Program-made: the position numbers and the translations under genes
The notes under the pieces: generated by a model
Databases searched by the model: none
The model's input: the letters and a program-made list of their open reading frames with translations, nothing else
Told to the model about the DNA's origin: nothing
Shown: positions 50,294-61,366 of the stretch, piece by piece
Position numbering within the stretch: the stretch's first letter is position 1
Layout: each line of letters starts with the position of its first letter
Source: Photobacterium angustum
GTDB lineage: Bacteria > Pseudomonadota > Gammaproteobacteria > Enterobacterales > Vibrionaceae
DNA: 64,000 nt
Assembly (NCBI RefSeq): GCF_003026365.1
Contig: NZ_PYOM01000009.1
Coordinates: 124,001 to 188,000 of the forward strand
Reading direction: 5' to 3'

Positions 50294-50665
50294 ATGATCC
50301 AAATGCAAAGTATGCTTGATGCAGCGGATAACTCCGGCGCACGTAGCGTAATGTGTATTAAGGTTCTGGGTGGTTCTCACCGTCGCTATGCACATATCGG
50401 TGACATCATCAAGGTTACAGTGAAGGAAGCAATTCCTCGCGGTAAAGTAAAGAAAGGTGATGTACTGAAAGCGGTGGTTGTACGCACCCGTAAAGGCGTT
50501 CGTCGTCAAGATGGCTCTGTCATTCGCTTTGACCGTAATGCTTGCGTATTGTTGAACGACAACACTGAGCAACCTATCGGTACCCGTATTTTCGGCCCTG
50601 TGACTCGTGAACTTCGTAATGCGAAATTCATGAAGATTGTATCACTAGCGCCAGAAGTACTTTAA
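50294..50665 (+). CDS. rplN: Ribosomal protein L14
   Basis: 50S protein at the subunit interface, 123 aa, [20 protein letters not shown]. First gene of the spc operon. Confidence 0.98.
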   Translation: MIQMQSMLDAADNSGARSVMCIKVLGGSHRRYAHIGDIIKVTVKEAIPRGKVKKGDVLKAVVVRTRKGVRRQDGSVIRFDRNACVLLNDNTEQPIGTRIFGPVTRELRNAKFMKIVSLAPEVL

Positions 50666-50677
50666 GGAGCGACTATA

Positions 50678-50989
50678 ATGGCAGCTAAAATCCGTCAAAA
50701 CGACGAAGTTATCATTCTTGCTGGTAAAGACAAAGGCAAGACTGGTAAAGTAACTAAGGTTCTAGCAACCGGTAAAGTTATCGTTGAAGGTATCAACATG
50801 GTTAAGAAACACCAGAAGCCAGTTCCGGCAATGGGTGTTCAGGGCGGTATCGTTGAGCAGGAAGCTGCGATCGATGCGTCTAATGTTGCTATCGTTAACG
50901 GTCAAGGTAAAGCGGACCGTGTAGGCTTCCGATTTGAAGACGGCAAAAAAGTTCGTTTCTTCAAGTCGACTGGCGAAACTATCAAGTAA
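50678..50989 (+). CDS. rplX: Ribosomal protein L24
   Basis: 50S assembly initiator, 103 aa, with the KOW motif [15 protein letters not shown]. Confidence 0.98.
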   Translation: MAAKIRQNDEVIILAGKDKGKTGKVTKVLATGKVIVEGINMVKKHQKPVPAMGVQGGIVEQEAAIDASNVAIVNGQGKADRVGFRFEDGKKVRFFKSTGETIK

Positions 50990-51004
50990 GTTTGGAGTAG
51001 TACT

Positions 51005-51544
51005 ATGGCGAAACTGCATGATTACTACAAAGAGACTGTTGTAAAAGAGCTTTCTGAAAAGTTTGAATACAAGAGTATCATGCAAGTCCCAAGGATCGAA
51101 AAGATCACACTTAACATGGGTGTGGGCGAAGCTATCAACGACAAGAAGCTGCTAGAGAATGCTGCTGCTGACATGACTGCAATTTCAGGTCAGAAGCCGC
51201 TAATCACTGTAGCACGTAAGTCAGTTGCAGGCTTTAAGATCCGTGAGGGCTACCCTATTGGCTGTAAAGTAACCTTACGTGGCGAGCGTATGTGGGACTT
51301 TTTCGACCGTCTAATTTCAATTGCTGTACCGCGTATTCGTGACTTCCGTGGTTTAAACCCTAAGTCATTCGATGGTCGTGGTAACTACAGCATGGGCGTT
51401 CGTGAGCAGATCATCTTCCCAGAAATCGATTTCGATAAAGTAGATCGTGTACGTGGTTTAGACATCACTGTTACAACTTCTGCTAAATCTGATGAAGAAG
51501 CTCTAGCTCTACTGTCTGCTTTTAACTTCCCATTCCGTAAGTAA
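51005..51544 (+). CDS. rplE: Ribosomal protein L5
   Basis: 5S rRNA-binding protein, 179 aa, with [15 protein letters not shown] and [13 protein letters not shown]. In E. coli the S8 repressor site covers the start of this gene; here the equivalent region was not folded. Confidence 0.98.
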   Translation: MAKLHDYYKETVVKELSEKFEYKSIMQVPRIEKITLNMGVGEAINDKKLLENAAADMTAISGQKPLITVARKSVAGFKIREGYPIGCKVTLRGERMWDFFDRLISIAVPRIRDFRGLNPKSFDGRGNYSMGVREQIIFPEIDFDKVDRVRGLDITVTTSAKSDEEALALLSAFNFPFRK

Positions 51545-51559
51545 AAGTAAGGGTTACTA

Positions 51560-51865
51560 ATGGCTAAAGAATCTATGAAGGCACGCGAAGCTAAACGTGC
51601 CAAGCTAGTAGCTAAGTTCGCTGAAAAGCGTGCAGCGCTAAAAGCTCTAATTAGCGACGTGAATGCGTCTGAAGAAGATCGCTGGAATGCAGTGCTTAAA
51701 CTTCAGTCACTACCACGTGATTCTGCGAAGTCTCGTCAGCGTAATCGCTGTAACCAGACTGGACGTCCACACGGCTACCTACGTAAGTTCGGTCTTAGCC
51801 GTATCAAGGTTCGTGAAGCTTGCATGAAAGGCGAGATTCCGGGTCTACGTAAAGCAAGCTGGTAA
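51560..51865 (+). CDS. rpsN: Ribosomal protein S14
   Basis: 30S head protein of the zinc-free long type, 101 aa, with [20 protein letters not shown]. No paired CxxC zinc motif. Confidence 0.98.
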   Translation: MAKESMKAREAKRAKLVAKFAEKRAALKALISDVNASEEDRWNAVLKLQSLPRDSAKSRQRNRCNQTGRPHGYLRKFGLSRIKVREACMKGEIPGLRKASW

Positions 51866-51901
51866 TCCAGTAAGCAATTCAGAATCACGGAGTATTAACT
51901 T

Positions 51902-52294
51902 ATGAGCATGCAAGATCCGATTTCGGATATGCTGACCCGTCTTCGTAACGGTCAGGCAGCGAAAAAAGTTGCTGTAAAAATGCCATCTTCTAAGCTTAAA
52001 GTAGCTATCGCTGCTCTACTTAAAGAAGAAGGTTATGTGGCTGACTACACCTTATCTGGTGATGTTAAGCCTGAGCTAGAAGTTACTCTTAAGTACTTCG
52101 AAGCTAACCCAGTTATTGAGCAAATCCAACGTGTATCACGTCCTGGTCTACGCATCTACAAGAAAAAAGATGCGCTACCATCAGTGATGGGTGGCCTTGG
52201 TATTGCTGTTGTTTCCACTTCCAAGGGTCTTATGACCGACCGTGCTGCACGCAAAGCGGGTCTTGGCGGTGAGATTATCTGCTACGTAGCATAA
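51902..52294 (+). CDS. rpsH: Ribosomal protein S8
   Basis: Primary 16S-binding protein and the spc operon autoregulator in E. coli, 130 aa, [18 protein letters not shown]. Confidence 0.98.
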   Translation: MSMQDPISDMLTRLRNGQAAKKVAVKMPSSKLKVAIAALLKEEGYVADYTLSGDVKPELEVTLKYFEANPVIEQIQRVSRPGLRIYKKKDALPSVMGGLGIAVVSTSKGLMTDRAARKAGLGGEIICYVA

Positions 52295-52306
52295 TAGGAG
52301 TAGGAT

Positions 52307-52840
52307 ATGTCTCGTGTTGCAAAAGCACCTGTAGTTATTCCTGCCGGCGTAGAAGTTAAACTTAACGGTCAGGAAATTACTGTGAAAGGTAGTAAAGGCG
52401 AACTAGTTCGTACTATCCATGATGCAGTAGTTTTAACTTTGGAAGAGAACAAAGTTACTTTCGGTCCTCGTGAAGGATTCGATAAAGCTTGGGCACAAGC
52501 AGGTACTGCTCGTGCACTAGTGAACAATATGGTTGTTGGTGTTACTGAAGGCTTCACTAAGAAGCTGACTCTTAAGGGTGTAGGTTACCGTGCTGCTGTT
52601 AAAGGCAACGCTGTAGGTCTAACTCTAGGTTTCTCTCATCCAGTTGAGCACGAACTTCCAGCAGGTATCAAAGCTGAATGTCCATCACAAACTGAAATCG
52701 TACTTACAGGTACTGATAAGCAGTTAGTTGGTCAGGTAGCTGCTGATATTCGCGCTTACCGTAGCCCTGAACCTTACAAAGGTAAAGGTGTTCGTTACGC
52801 CGACGAAGTTGTGCGTACTAAAGAAGCTAAGAAGAAGTAA
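52307..52840 (+). CDS. rplF: Ribosomal protein L6
   Basis: 50S protein near the factor-binding site, 177 aa, ending with the family pattern [14 protein letters not shown]. Confidence 0.98.
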   Translation: MSRVAKAPVVIPAGVEVKLNGQEITVKGSKGELVRTIHDAVVLTLEENKVTFGPREGFDKAWAQAGTARALVNNMVVGVTEGFTKKLTLKGVGYRAAVKGNAVGLTLGFSHPVEHELPAGIKAECPSQTEIVLTGTDKQLVGQVAADIRAYRSPEPYKGKGVRYADEVVRTKEAKKK

Positions 52841-52849
52841 GGTAACACT

Positions 52850-53203
52850 ATGGATAAGAAAGCATCTCGTATCCGTCGTGCGACCCGAGCACGTCGTAAG
52901 ATTGCTGAACTGGGCGCAACTCGCCTAGTTGTACACCGTACTCCACGTCACGTGTACGCTCAGGTAATTGCACCGAACGGCTCTGAGGTTATCGCAGCCG
53001 CTTCTACCGTAGAAAAAGCGATCCGTGAGCAAGTTAAGAGTACCGGAAACAAAGACGCTGCTACAGCTGTAGGTAAAGCTATTGCTGAGCGCGCGATTGA
53101 AAAAGGCATCTCTAACGTTGCATTCGATCGTTCTGGTTTCCAATACCACGGCCGTATCGCTGCACTAGCAGAAGCTGCTCGTGAAGCTGGTCTGAAATTC
53201 TAA
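52850..53203 (+). CDS. rplR: Ribosomal protein L18
   Basis: 5S rRNA-binding protein, 117 aa, with a basic N-terminus and [20 protein letters not shown]. Confidence 0.98.
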   Translation: MDKKASRIRRATRARRKIAELGATRLVVHRTPRHVYAQVIAPNGSEVIAAASTVEKAIREQVKSTGNKDAATAVGKAIAERAIEKGISNVAFDRSGFQYHGRIAALAEAAREAGLKF

Positions 53204-53215
53204 GGTAGGCGGAAG

Positions 53216-53713
53216 ATGGCTAACGAAAAGACACAATCAGATTTGAATGAAAAGCTGATCGCTGTTAACCGTGTTTCAAAAACGGTTAAAGGTGGTCGTA
53301 TTTTCAGCTTTACTGCACTAACAGTAGTTGGTGACGGTAACGGTCGCATCGGTTTTGGTTACGGTAAAGCACGTGAAGTGCCTGCTGCAATCCAGAAAGC
53401 GATGGAAAAAGCACGTCGTAACATGGTTACAATTGCAATCAACGAAGGTACTCTTCACCACGCTGTTAAAGGCCGTCACACTGGTTCTCAAGTGTACATG
53501 CAGCCAGCATCAGAAGGTACAGGTATCATCGCAGGTGGTGCAATGCGTGCAGTGCTAGAAGTTGCGGGTATCCGTAACGTACTAGCTAAAGCATACGGTT
53601 CTACTAACCCAATCAACGTTGTTCGCGCAACAATTGACGGTCTTAGTGGAATGAACTCTCCAGAAATGATCGCTGCTAAGCGTGGTCTTTCTGTTAAAGA
53701 AATTCTGGAGTAA
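53216..53713 (+). CDS. rpsE: Ribosomal protein S5
   Basis: 30S accuracy protein, 165 aa. The spectinomycin-loop region [18 protein letters not shown] looks wild type. Confidence 0.98.
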   Translation: MANEKTQSDLNEKLIAVNRVSKTVKGGRIFSFTALTVVGDGNGRIGFGYGKAREVPAAIQKAMEKARRNMVTIAINEGTLHHAVKGRHTGSQVYMQPASEGTGIIAGGAMRAVLEVAGIRNVLAKAYGSTNPINVVRATIDGLSGMNSPEMIAAKRGLSVKEILE

Positions 53714-53718
53714 TCGAC

Positions 53719-53898
53719 ATGGCTAAAACTATTAAAGTAACCCAAACAAAGAGCTCTATCGGTCGTTTACCGAAGCATAAAGCTACTTTGCGTGGCCTAG
53801 GCCTTCGTCGCATCAACCATACTGTAGAACTTGAAGATACTGCTTGCGTACGCGGCATGATCAACAAGGTTTACTACATGGTTAAAGTTGAGGAGTAA
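53719..53898 (+). CDS. rpmD: Ribosomal protein L30
   Basis: A 59-aa frame starting [20 protein letters not shown] and ending YYMVKVEE, six nucleotides after rpsE and five before rplO. Length and position are those of L30 in the spc operon. Confidence 0.96.
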   Translation: MAKTIKVTQTKSSIGRLPKHKATLRGLGLRRINHTVELEDTACVRGMINKVYYMVKVEE

Positions 53899-53903
53899 TC
53901 AGT

Positions 53904-54338
53904 ATGCGTTTGAATACTCTATCACCGGCTGCTGGTTCTAAGCCTTCTGCGAAGCGCGTAGGCCGTGGTATCGGTTCAGGTCTGGGCAAAACTTGTGGCC
54001 GTGGTCACAAGGGTCAGAAATCACGTTCAGGTGGTTCTGTACGTCCAGGCTTCGAAGGCGGTCAAATGCCTTTGAAACAGCGTCTACCAAAATTCGGTTT
54101 TACGTCTCGTAAGAGCCTTGTAACAGCTGAAGTTCGTCTAGCTGAGCTAGCGAAAGTTGAAGGTGATGTTGTAAGCCTTGAAACACTAAAAGCTGCGAAT
54201 GTTATCACTAAGGACATTAAGTTCGTGAAAGTAGTACTTTCTGGTGAAATCGCTCGTTCAGTAACAGTGAAAGGCCTACGCGTTACTAAAGGCGCTCAAG
54301 CTGCTATCGAAGCTGCCGGCGGTAAAATCGAGGAATAA
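53904..54338 (+). CDS. rplO: Ribosomal protein L15
   Basis: 50S assembly protein, 144 aa, with the Gly-rich basic N-terminus [20 protein letters not shown]. Confidence 0.98.
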   Translation: MRLNTLSPAAGSKPSAKRVGRGIGSGLGKTCGRGHKGQKSRSGGSVRPGFEGGQMPLKQRLPKFGFTSRKSLVTAEVRLAELAKVEGDVVSLETLKAANVITKDIKFVKVVLSGEIARSVTVKGLRVTKGAQAAIEAAGGKIEE

Positions 54339-54360
54339 TTAACTCGAGGATGAGGTACAG

Positions 54361-55686
54361 ATGGCTAAACAACCAGGACAAGATTTTCGTAGTGCACAAG
54401 GTGGCCTAGCAGAGCTTAAGTCACGCCTATTATTCGTATTAGGTGCGATCTTAATATTCCGAGCAGGTTCTTTTGTACCTATTCCTGGTATTGACGCTGC
54501 TGTACTTGCCAGTCTGTTCGAACAGCAAAAGGGTACCATCATTGAGATGTTTAACATGTTCTCTGGTGGTGCACTCTCGCGTGCTTCTATTTTAGCTCTG
54601 GGCATAATGCCGTATATTTCTGCGTCTATTATTGTCCAGTTGCTAACTGTAGTTCATCCAGCATTAGCTGAGTTGAAGAAAGAAGGTGAGGCTGGCCGTC
54701 GTAAGATAAGTCAGTACACCCGATACGGTACGCTTGTCTTGGCAACCTTCCAAGCAATTGGTATTGCAACGGGGTTACCGAGTATGATTCCAGGGCTTGT
54801 ACATAATCCAGGCCCTAGTTTCTATTTTGTTGCAGTGGTTAGTTTGGTTACCGGAACCATGTTTTTAATGTGGTTAGGTGAACAGATTACCGAGCGTGGT
54901 ATTGGTAACGGTATATCGTTGATTATTTTCACCGGTATCGTTGCTGGTTTACCGCCAGCGATTGGACAGACCGTAGAGCAAGCGCGTCAAGGCGAATTGC
55001 ACGTACTTCTTCTACTGTTAATTGCAGTTATATCTTTTGCTGTTATTTACTTTGTAGTGTTCATGGAACGTGGTCAGCGTCGTATCGTCGTTAACTACGC
55101 CAAGCGTCAACAAGGCCGTCGCGTCTTTGCTGCGCAGAGCACACACTTGCCGTTGAAAATCAACATGGCAGGTGTTATACCAGCAATTTTTGCATCAAGT
55201 ATTATTCTTTTCCCAGGTACACTGGCTCAGTGGTTTGGTCAAAGTGAAGGTCTTGGTTGGTTAAGTGATATTTCACTTGCTTTAAGCCCAGGTCAGCCTT
55301 TATATGTAATGCTTTATGCTGCTGCGATTATATTCTTCTGTTTCTTCTACACCGCGTTGGTATTTAACCCACGCGAGACAGCTGATAACTTGAAGAAGTC
55401 TGGTGCATTTATACCTGGTATACGCCCGGGTGAACAGACCGCAAAATATATAGATAAAGTGATGACGCGTTTGACTCTTGCAGGTGCGTTATATATTACC
55501 TTTATCTGTCTGATCCCCGAGTTCATGATGATAGCATGGAATGTACGCTTCTATTTTGGTGGTACTTCCCTACTAATCGTAGTTGTTGTTATTATGGATT
55601 TCATGGCTCAAGTTCAGACACATTTGATGTCTCAACAATATGAGTCAGTTTTGAAAAAGGCTAATCTGAAAGGCTACGGTCGCTAA
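54361..55686 (+). CDS. secY: Protein translocase subunit SecY
   Basis: Central channel of the Sec translocon, 441 aa with ten membrane helices. Conserved features include the plug region after helix 1, [15 protein letters not shown], and the cytoplasmic loop with [16 protein letters not shown] that contacts SecA and the ribosome. Confidence 0.98.
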
Positions 55687-55717
55687 GTTTAGTTATCCAT
55701 ATTTACGGAGTTTAGCA

Positions 55718-55831
55718 ATGAAAGTTCGTGCTTCCGTTAAGAAAATCTGCCGTAACTGTAAAGTTATCAAGCGCAACGGTGTTGTGCGTGTAATTTGCAG
55801 TGAGCCAAAGCATAAACAACGCCAAGGCTAA
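55718..55831 (+). CDS. rpmJ: Ribosomal protein L36
   Basis: A 37-aa frame, [20 protein letters not shown] at the start and KHKQRQG at the end, 31 bp after secY. It is the zinc-binding C+ form: C11, C14, C27 and H32 are all present. CGGAG precedes the ATG. It closes the spc operon. Confidence 0.96.
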
Positions 55832-55863
55832 TTAGCAGAAATATTTCTTGCAAATTGAAGATA

Positions 55864-55895
55864 GGTTGGCTACATTAGCCAACCATATTTTGTTA
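55864..55895 (+). terminator. Terminator-like hairpin between the spc and alpha operons
   Basis: GGTTGGCTA pairs perfectly with TAGCCAACC around CAT, followed by ATATTTTGTT. Likely partial termination before the alpha leader. Confidence 0.65.
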
Positions 55896-55990
55896 TGTGC
55901 AAAAGAATTGTACCACCGCTGCGTATCCTCAACGGGCTCTGCAGCGGTTATTCTTGTAAAGTACTAGGAGTGAATAGTGGCCCGTATTGC
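55896..55990 (+). promoter_or_regulatory. alpha operon leader (S4-binding pseudoknot)
   Basis: The leader has a stem CCGCTGC/GCAGCGG (about 55916-55946) enclosing TATCCTCAACGGGCT, then AGTACTAGGAGTGAATA before the GTG start. This matches the E. coli alpha-operon ribosome-binding-site RNA in order and in key segments (TATCCTGAAAACGGGCT, AGTAGGAGTGCATAGTG), where S4 traps the ribosome. Confidence 0.8.
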
Positions 55991-56333
55991 AGGCATTAAC
56001 ATTCCTGATCAAAAGCATGCTGTTATCGCATTAACTGCGATCTACGGCATTGGTAAAACACGTTCTCAAGCTATTTTAGCTGAAACGGGTATTGCTGAAG
56101 ATGTTAAGATCAGTGAACTAACTGAAGAGCAGATCGATCTACTGCGTGATGGTGTAGCTAAGTACACTGTAGAAGGTGATCTTCGTCGTGAAATTTCCAT
56201 GAACATCAAGCGCCTAATGGATCTTGGTTGTTACCGTGGTCTTCGTCACCGTCGCAGTCTACCTCTACGTGGACAGCGTACTAAAACCAACGCTCGTACC
56301 CGTAAGGGTCCGCGCAAGCCGATCAAAAAATAG
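55977..56333 (+). CDS. rpsM: Ribosomal protein S13
   Basis: 30S head protein contacting the P-site tRNA, 118 aa, [20 protein letters not shown], ending in a basic tail. GTG start inside the S4-responsive leader. First gene of the alpha operon. Confidence 0.98.
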   Translation: MARIAGINIPDQKHAVIALTAIYGIGKTRSQAILAETGIAEDVKISELTEEQIDLLRDGVAKYTVEGDLRREISMNIKRLMDLGCYRGLRHRRSLPLRGQRTKTNARTRKGPRKPIKK

Positions 56334-56346
56334 TCGGATAAGGTAG

Positions 56347-56742
<396 letters not shown>

Positions 56743-56774
56743 CGTTTCGTTTCTAGGAAATTGGAGAAAGAAAA

Positions 56775-57395
56775 ATGGCAAGATATTTGGGTCCTAAGCT
56801 AAAGCTTAGCCGTCGCGAAGGCACTGACTTATTCCTTAAGTCTGGTGTACGTGCGATTGATACCAAGTGTAAGATTGATAACGCGCCGGGCCAACATGGT
56901 GCTCGTCGTGGTCGTCTATCTGATTACGGCGTTCAGCTTCGTGAGAAGCAGAAAGTTCGTCGTACATATGGCGTACTAGAAAAACAATTCCGTAACTACT
57001 ACAAGACAGCTGCCCGTATCAAGGGTAACACAGGTGAAAACCTGCTTCAGCTTCTTGAAGGTCGTCTAGATAACGTAGTTTACCGCATGGGCTTTGGCGC
57101 AACTCGCGCAGAAGCACGTCAGCTGGTAAGCCACAAAGCGATCCTAGTTAACGGTCAAGTCGTAAACGTTCCTTCTTTCAAGGTAGCGGCAAACGACGTT
57201 GTTAGCATTCGTGAGAAAGCTAAGAACCAAGCACGCATTAAAGCAGCTCTAGAAGTTGCTACACAGCGTGAACTACCGACTTGGGTCGAAGTAGACAGCA
57301 GCAAGATGGAAGGTACGTTTAAGCGTCTTCCAGAACGTTCTGATTTGTCTGCCGACATCAATGAACACCTGATCGTCGAGCTTTACTCTAAGTAA
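56775..57395 (+). CDS. rpsD: Ribosomal protein S4
   Basis: Primary 16S-binding protein and repressor of the alpha operon, 206 aa. The S4 RNA-binding domain spans about residues 95-155 ([20 protein letters not shown]). Confidence 0.98.
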   Translation: MARYLGPKLKLSRREGTDLFLKSGVRAIDTKCKIDNAPGQHGARRGRLSDYGVQLREKQKVRRTYGVLEKQFRNYYKTAARIKGNTGENLLQLLEGRLDNVVYRMGFGATRAEARQLVSHKAILVNGQVVNVPSFKVAANDVVSIREKAKNQARIKAALEVATQRELPTWVEVDSSKMEGTFKRLPERSDLSADINEHLIVELYSK

Positions 57396-57418
57396 GGCTA
57401 CAGTTAAGAGAGGACACA

Positions 57419-58408
57419 ATGCAGGGTTCTGTAACAGAATTTCTTAAGCCGCGTCTTGTTGACATCGAACAAGTTAGCACGACACACGCAAAAGTAACTC
57501 TAGAGCCATTAGAGCGTGGTTTTGGCCACACTTTAGGAAACGCTCTTCGTCGTATTTTATTATCTTCTATGCCAGGTTGTGCTGTAACAGAAGTTGAAAT
57601 CGACGGTGTGTTACATGAGTACAGCACCAAAGAAGGCGTTCAGGAGGATATCCTTGAAATTCTTCTAAACCTTAAAGGTCTAGCCGTTAAGGTTGAGGGT
57701 AAAGATGAAGTTATTCTTACTCTGAACAAATCTGGTGCAGGCCCTGTTGTTGCAGGTGACATCACCCATGATGGTGATGTTGAGATTGCGAACCCAGAAC
57801 ACGTAATCTGCCATATTACTGATGACAATGCTGAATTAAGCATGCGCATCAAGGTAGAGCGTGGTCGCGGCTACGTACCAGCATCAGCTCGTATTCACAC
57901 TGAAGAAGATGAGCGTCCAATTGGTCGTCTGTTAGTAGATGCTACTTACAGCCCAGTGGACCGTATTGCTTACGCTGTTGAAGCAGCTCGCGTTGAACAA
58001 CGCACTGACTTAGACAAGCTAGTAATCGATATGGAGACTAATGGTACTCTTGATCCTGAGGAAGCTATCCGTCGTGCAGCAACTATTCTTGCTGAACAAT
58101 TGGATGCATTCGTAGATCTTCGAGATGTACGTGTTCCTGAAGAGAAAGAAGAGAAGCCGGAGTTCGATCCGATCCTACTGCGTCCTGTAGACGATCTTGA
58201 ACTAACTGTTCGCTCTGCTAACTGTCTAAAAGCAGAAGCGATCCACTACATCGGTGATCTTGTTCAGCGTACTGAGGTTGAGCTTCTTAAAACGCCAAAC
58301 CTTGGTAAGAAGTCTTTGACAGAAATCAAAGATGTATTGGCATCTCGTGGTCTATCTCTAGGTATGCGCCTAGAAAATTGGCCGCCAGCTTCAATCGCTG
58401 AAGATTAA
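57419..58408 (+). CDS. rpoA: RNA polymerase alpha subunit
   Basis: 329 aa: N-terminal assembly domain (about 1-235, with [12 protein letters not shown]) and C-terminal DNA/activator-binding domain (about 250-329) with RSANCLKAE and [11 protein letters not shown]. The C-terminal surface that contacts CRP and UP elements appears intact. Confidence 0.98.
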   Translation: MQGSVTEFLKPRLVDIEQVSTTHAKVTLEPLERGFGHTLGNALRRILLSSMPGCAVTEVEIDGVLHEYSTKEGVQEDILEILLNLKGLAVKVEGKDEVILTLNKSGAGPVVAGDITHDGDVEIANPEHVICHITDDNAELSMRIKVERGRGYVPASARIHTEEDERPIGRLLVDATYSPVDRIAYAVEAARVEQRTDLDKLVIDMETNGTLDPEEAIRRAATILAEQLDAFVDLRDVRVPEEKEEKPEFDPILLRPVDDLELTVRSANCLKAEAIHYIGDLVQRTEVELLKTPNLGKKSLTEIKDVLASRGLSLGMRLENWPPASIAED

Positions 58409-58442
58409 TAGTTTACTGATATCTAGTTAGAAGGATTAGGTC

Positions 58443-58826
58443 ATGCGCCATCGTAAGAGTGGTCGTCAACTCAACCGCAACAGCAGTCATCGTAAAGCGA
58501 TGTTCAGCAACATGGCTAGCTCTCTGGTACGTCACGAATTAATTAAGACTACCTTGCCTAAAGCAAAAGAGCTACGTCGCGTAATTGAGCCTTTGATTAC
58601 CCTAGCTAAGACTGACAGTGTTGCTAACCGTCGTCTTGCATTCGCTCGTACTCGTGACAACGAAGTTGTTGCGAAACTATTTAACGAACTAGGTCCTCGC
58701 TTTGCTGCGCGTCCTGGTGGTTACACTCGTATCATGAAGTGCGGTTTCCGTACTGGTGATAAAGCTCCTATGGCTTACATCGAGTTATTAGACCGTCCTG
58801 CAAAGGAAGAAGCTGCTGCTGAATAA
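58443..58826 (+). CDS. rplQ: Ribosomal protein L17
   Basis: 50S protein at the tunnel exit, 127 aa, [20 protein letters not shown]. Last gene of the alpha operon. Confidence 0.98.
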   Translation: MRHRKSGRQLNRNSSHRKAMFSNMASSLVRHELIKTTLPKAKELRRVIEPLITLAKTDSVANRRLAFARTRDNEVVAKLFNELGPRFAARPGGYTRIMKCGFRTGDKAPMAYIELLDRPAKEEAAAE

Positions 58827-58850
58827 GCAATAGCCGTTAAATAAGAAGAG

Positions 58851-58881
58851 AAGCCGAGTCATTAGACTCGGCTTTTTTTTT
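58851..58881 (+). terminator. alpha operon terminator
   Basis: AAGCCGAGTC pairs perfectly with GACTCGGCTT around ATTA and runs into nine T. It marks the end of the conserved ribosomal region. Confidence 0.92.
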
Positions 58882-58920
58882 GCATGTAATTTATAATGAT
58901 GAATTCATTATGTGGTTACT

Positions 58921-59901
58921 ATGCTCTATGTAATGCTTGATAGTTCAGGTTTTGGTGGGATTGAAAGCCATGTATTACAGCTTTCATTGCTTCTTAAAGA
59001 TAAGAAAATTCCGTTTAAAGTTGTTTTTATCTCTAAAGTATCTAATCACCCGCTTTACCCTTTATTAGAAAAAAACCAAATTGAATATTTTACTTCAGCA
59101 AGTTTTTTCCATTTTTCGTTACTAGTTCAGTCTCATGATATTCTGCATGCTCATGGATATAAATCTTCATTATGGGCACGATGTTTAAAACTGCTACGCA
59201 GATGTAGAGTGCTTACCAGTTTTCACGCTGGAGAGTTTTTAATTGGACGTTTAGCTTTTTATGAATGGCTTAATCGTTCGACTAGTTTTTTATCAACGAA
59301 TTTTGCTGTAAGTGACGAGATAAAATCGAAAGTACCTTTTCAGTGTTACGTCTTAAATAACTTTATTCATTCTATTCCTCCCTTTGTGTTACGTAGTCGA
59401 CATACAACTTTTCAAGTCGGTTTTGTTGGTCGGTTGTGTCATGTCAAAGGTATTGACCGCTATCTACAGCTTTCTAACCAATGCCCAACTATTAAATTTC
59501 ATGTTTTTGGTGATGGTGAAGAATCTAATTTATTGGGCAGTTATCCAAATATTAAATGGCATGGTGCCGTTGAAGATATGTCACTTCATTGGAATAAAAT
59601 TGATTTACTACTTATCTCTTCACGTGCAGAAGGGCTTCCAATGGCAGCTTTAGAGGCGATGGCATATGGCATTCCTGTGATAGGCACCAAAGTGGGTGAT
59701 TTGCCTTTGCTTGTAGATACGAGATGGCTTGTTGATGAGTTTGATTGGTCAAAGTTAGCTTGGTATATCCTATGTTTTGACTCTATGACCAACAAAGAGT
59801 GGCAGGCATGCTCTAAATATAGCTATATTCAAGTTGTAACTAAATTTAGTGGAAAACAACGCTGGAATATACTTGCTAACGCCTATGGAATTAAGCAGTA
59901 A
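58921..59901 (+). CDS. GT4-family glycosyltransferase
   Basis: Predicted retaining glycosyltransferase with GT-B fold, 326 aa from ATG 58921. The N-terminal acceptor domain opens with LYVMLDSSGFGGIESHVLQL; the C-terminal donor domain has VGFVGRLCHVKGIDRY (about residue 167) and the E-x7-E sugar-nucleotide motif EGLPMAALE (about 237-245). A GTG three codons upstream is an alternative start; no ribosome binding site is evident. AT-richer than the ribosomal genes before it. It faces a putative exopolysaccharide operon, its stop 1 bp from that operon's last stop, so a role in surface polysaccharide synthesis is likely but the sugar is unknown. Confidence 0.85.
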   Translation: MLYVMLDSSGFGGIESHVLQLSLLLKDKKIPFKVVFISKVSNHPLYPLLEKNQIEYFTSASFFHFSLLVQSHDILHAHGYKSSLWARCLKLLRRCRVLTSFHAGEFLIGRLAFYEWLNRSTSFLSTNFAVSDEIKSKVPFQCYVLNNFIHSIPPFVLRSRHTTFQVGFVGRLCHVKGIDRYLQLSNQCPTIKFHVFGDGEESNLLGSYPNIKWHGAVEDMSLHWNKIDLLLISSRAEGLPMAALEAMAYGIPVIGTKVGDLPLLVDTRWLVDEFDWSKLAWYILCFDSMTNKEWQACSKYSYIQVVTKFSGKQRWNILANAYGIKQ

Positions 59902-59902
59902 T

Positions 59903-61366
59903 TTATCTATATATGCTGATTAACGTTTTATCATCAATGGCTGAGCGTTGCGGGTTTTGCCAAATTTTCATATGCCTTTCTTTCGCTTGATAATGTGTTA
60001 ATCGATTGATTTGCTTAATAGTTATAGGGTGGTTAGCAAGTCCATCGCTGTAACAATGAAGGCTGACATCTTTGGTTAGTGGAATGAGCTTTGGCTCTAT
60101 GGTTAATTGGGTATTGATCCCTAATAAGCCCATATTTTCTTCTAGATGTATGCTCTTATCATTACTTAGTTGGAGTGCTGCTGGCATGCCGGCATTGTAG
60201 ATATGTACTGTATTATTGTTATCTATGATCATTATCATTAAGCAAATTAAATGACGATTATTAGGTGCAGCAATAAGTTGTTGGTTGAGTGTCTCGCATA
60301 TTTCTTTTGGACTCTCTATACCTGCATCAAGCAAACCTGCAATATAGCCAAACCAGCCAATACCGTTAGCTTTAGCCAATGGGCCATGTCCCATATTATC
60401 CCCGAGGATTAGCATAGCAGGCTTGTCTTTTTTGGGTTCTCGATATAATAAAAAATCACCTTGGTTTATTGGGTATTGATCAATATCTATTGTGATATCT
60501 CGAAGCGTAATTTGGGATGGAAATTCTGATTGGTAAGGTGTCATCTGTGCCAATAACTGTCTTTCAAAAACAGACGCTAGCGTGCTATGGCGCTTTAACA
60601 CTCGTTTAAGTATTGTGAGTAATTTTTCTTTATTGAGTGGTTTTGTTAAATAGTCATCAATACCTGCTCTTGCTGCTTCTAAGAGTGTAGCGTCTTTATT
60701 GTCTGCTGAGATGAAGATAAAGGGTAATGACTGGCAGTGTTTGAACTCTGTCACTTTATCTCTAAAACTGAAACCATCTATATTGGGCATGTGTAAATCT
60801 GTTATCACCATATCACATTGGCTATGCGCTAACCAATCCAGTGCTTCAATGGGCTTACTGAAGAGAATTAGTTGATAGTGGTCGCGGAGAAAGGTTGCAA
60901 ATAGTGCGAGCTGGCTTGGGCTATCATCAACGATAAGAAGTTGCGGTTTTGACTTTTTTTGAGGAATGTTAAATTGAATAATATTTTGGTGGTTTGTCAG
61001 AAAGTATTTAAAATCAGGGAAGTAGGTATTGATCAGAGCGAGCCCTAATTTATTGCAAGCAGGCTCTTCAGGTAATGTTGCGGAGCTGATTTTTTCTTTC
61101 ATTGCTTGCCAATGAGAGCCGTTATCAATGATTTCAAATCGTGCTTGATTATTACGTAAGCCATATTTTAATTCAACGTGACTTGCAGTTAAGCGTTGAT
61201 GTGCTAGTAAATTAACACAGTACTCATTACAAACTAGGATCATATGCTGACTGAGCTCATAACTTAAATTGAGCTTATTGCTTTGTGATTTTAGCCAATG
61301 CCTGATGGTTTTTAAGTTCTCGTAATTTAAGCAAAAAGTCTGTTTGAATAATACCTGATTGATCAT
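59903..61366 (-). CDS. RsbW-kinase / receiver / PP2C-phosphatase switch protein, SypE-like
   Basis: Three regulatory domains in one 487-aa cytoplasmic protein. Residues about 1-135: HATPase of the RsbW anti-sigma-kinase type, with N-box E48/N52, DNG at 81-83 and GLALI at 108-112. Residues 141-262: receiver domain with acidic pair D147-D148, phospho-acceptor D190, S220 and K242. Residues about 290-487: SpoIIE-type PP2C phosphatase with metal-binding D304 (GDF), D323 (GDNMGHG), D441 (SDG) and D478-D479. All key residues are present, so all three activities are plausible. The same domain order is known for SypE of Vibrio fischeri, which phosphorylates and dephosphorylates the STAS protein SypA to control biofilm. 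Its ATG overlaps the preceding stop by 4 bp. Confidence 0.87.
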   Translation of the reverse strand: MINQVLFKQTFCLNYENLKTIRHWLKSQSNKLNLSYELSQHMILVCNEYCVNLLAHQRLTASHVELKYGLRNNQARFEIIDNGSHWQAMKEKISSATLPEEPACNKLGLALINTYFPDFKYFLTNHQNIIQFNIPQKKSKPQLLIVDDSPSQLALFATFLRDHYQLILFSKPIEALDWLAHSQCDMVITDLHMPNIDGFSFRDKVTEFKHCQSLPFIFISADNKDATLLEAARAGIDDYLTKPLNKEKLLTILKRVLKRHSTLASVFERQLLAQMTPYQSEFPSQITLRDITIDIDQYPINQGDFLLYREPKKDKPAMLILGDNMGHGPLAKANGIGWFGYIAGLLDAGIESPKEICETLNQQLIAAPNNRHLICLMIMIIDNNNTVHIYNAGMPAALQLSNDKSIHLEENMGLLGINTQLTIEPKLIPLTKDVSLHCYSDGLANHPITIKQINRLTHYQAKERHMKIWQNPQRSAIDDKTLISIYR

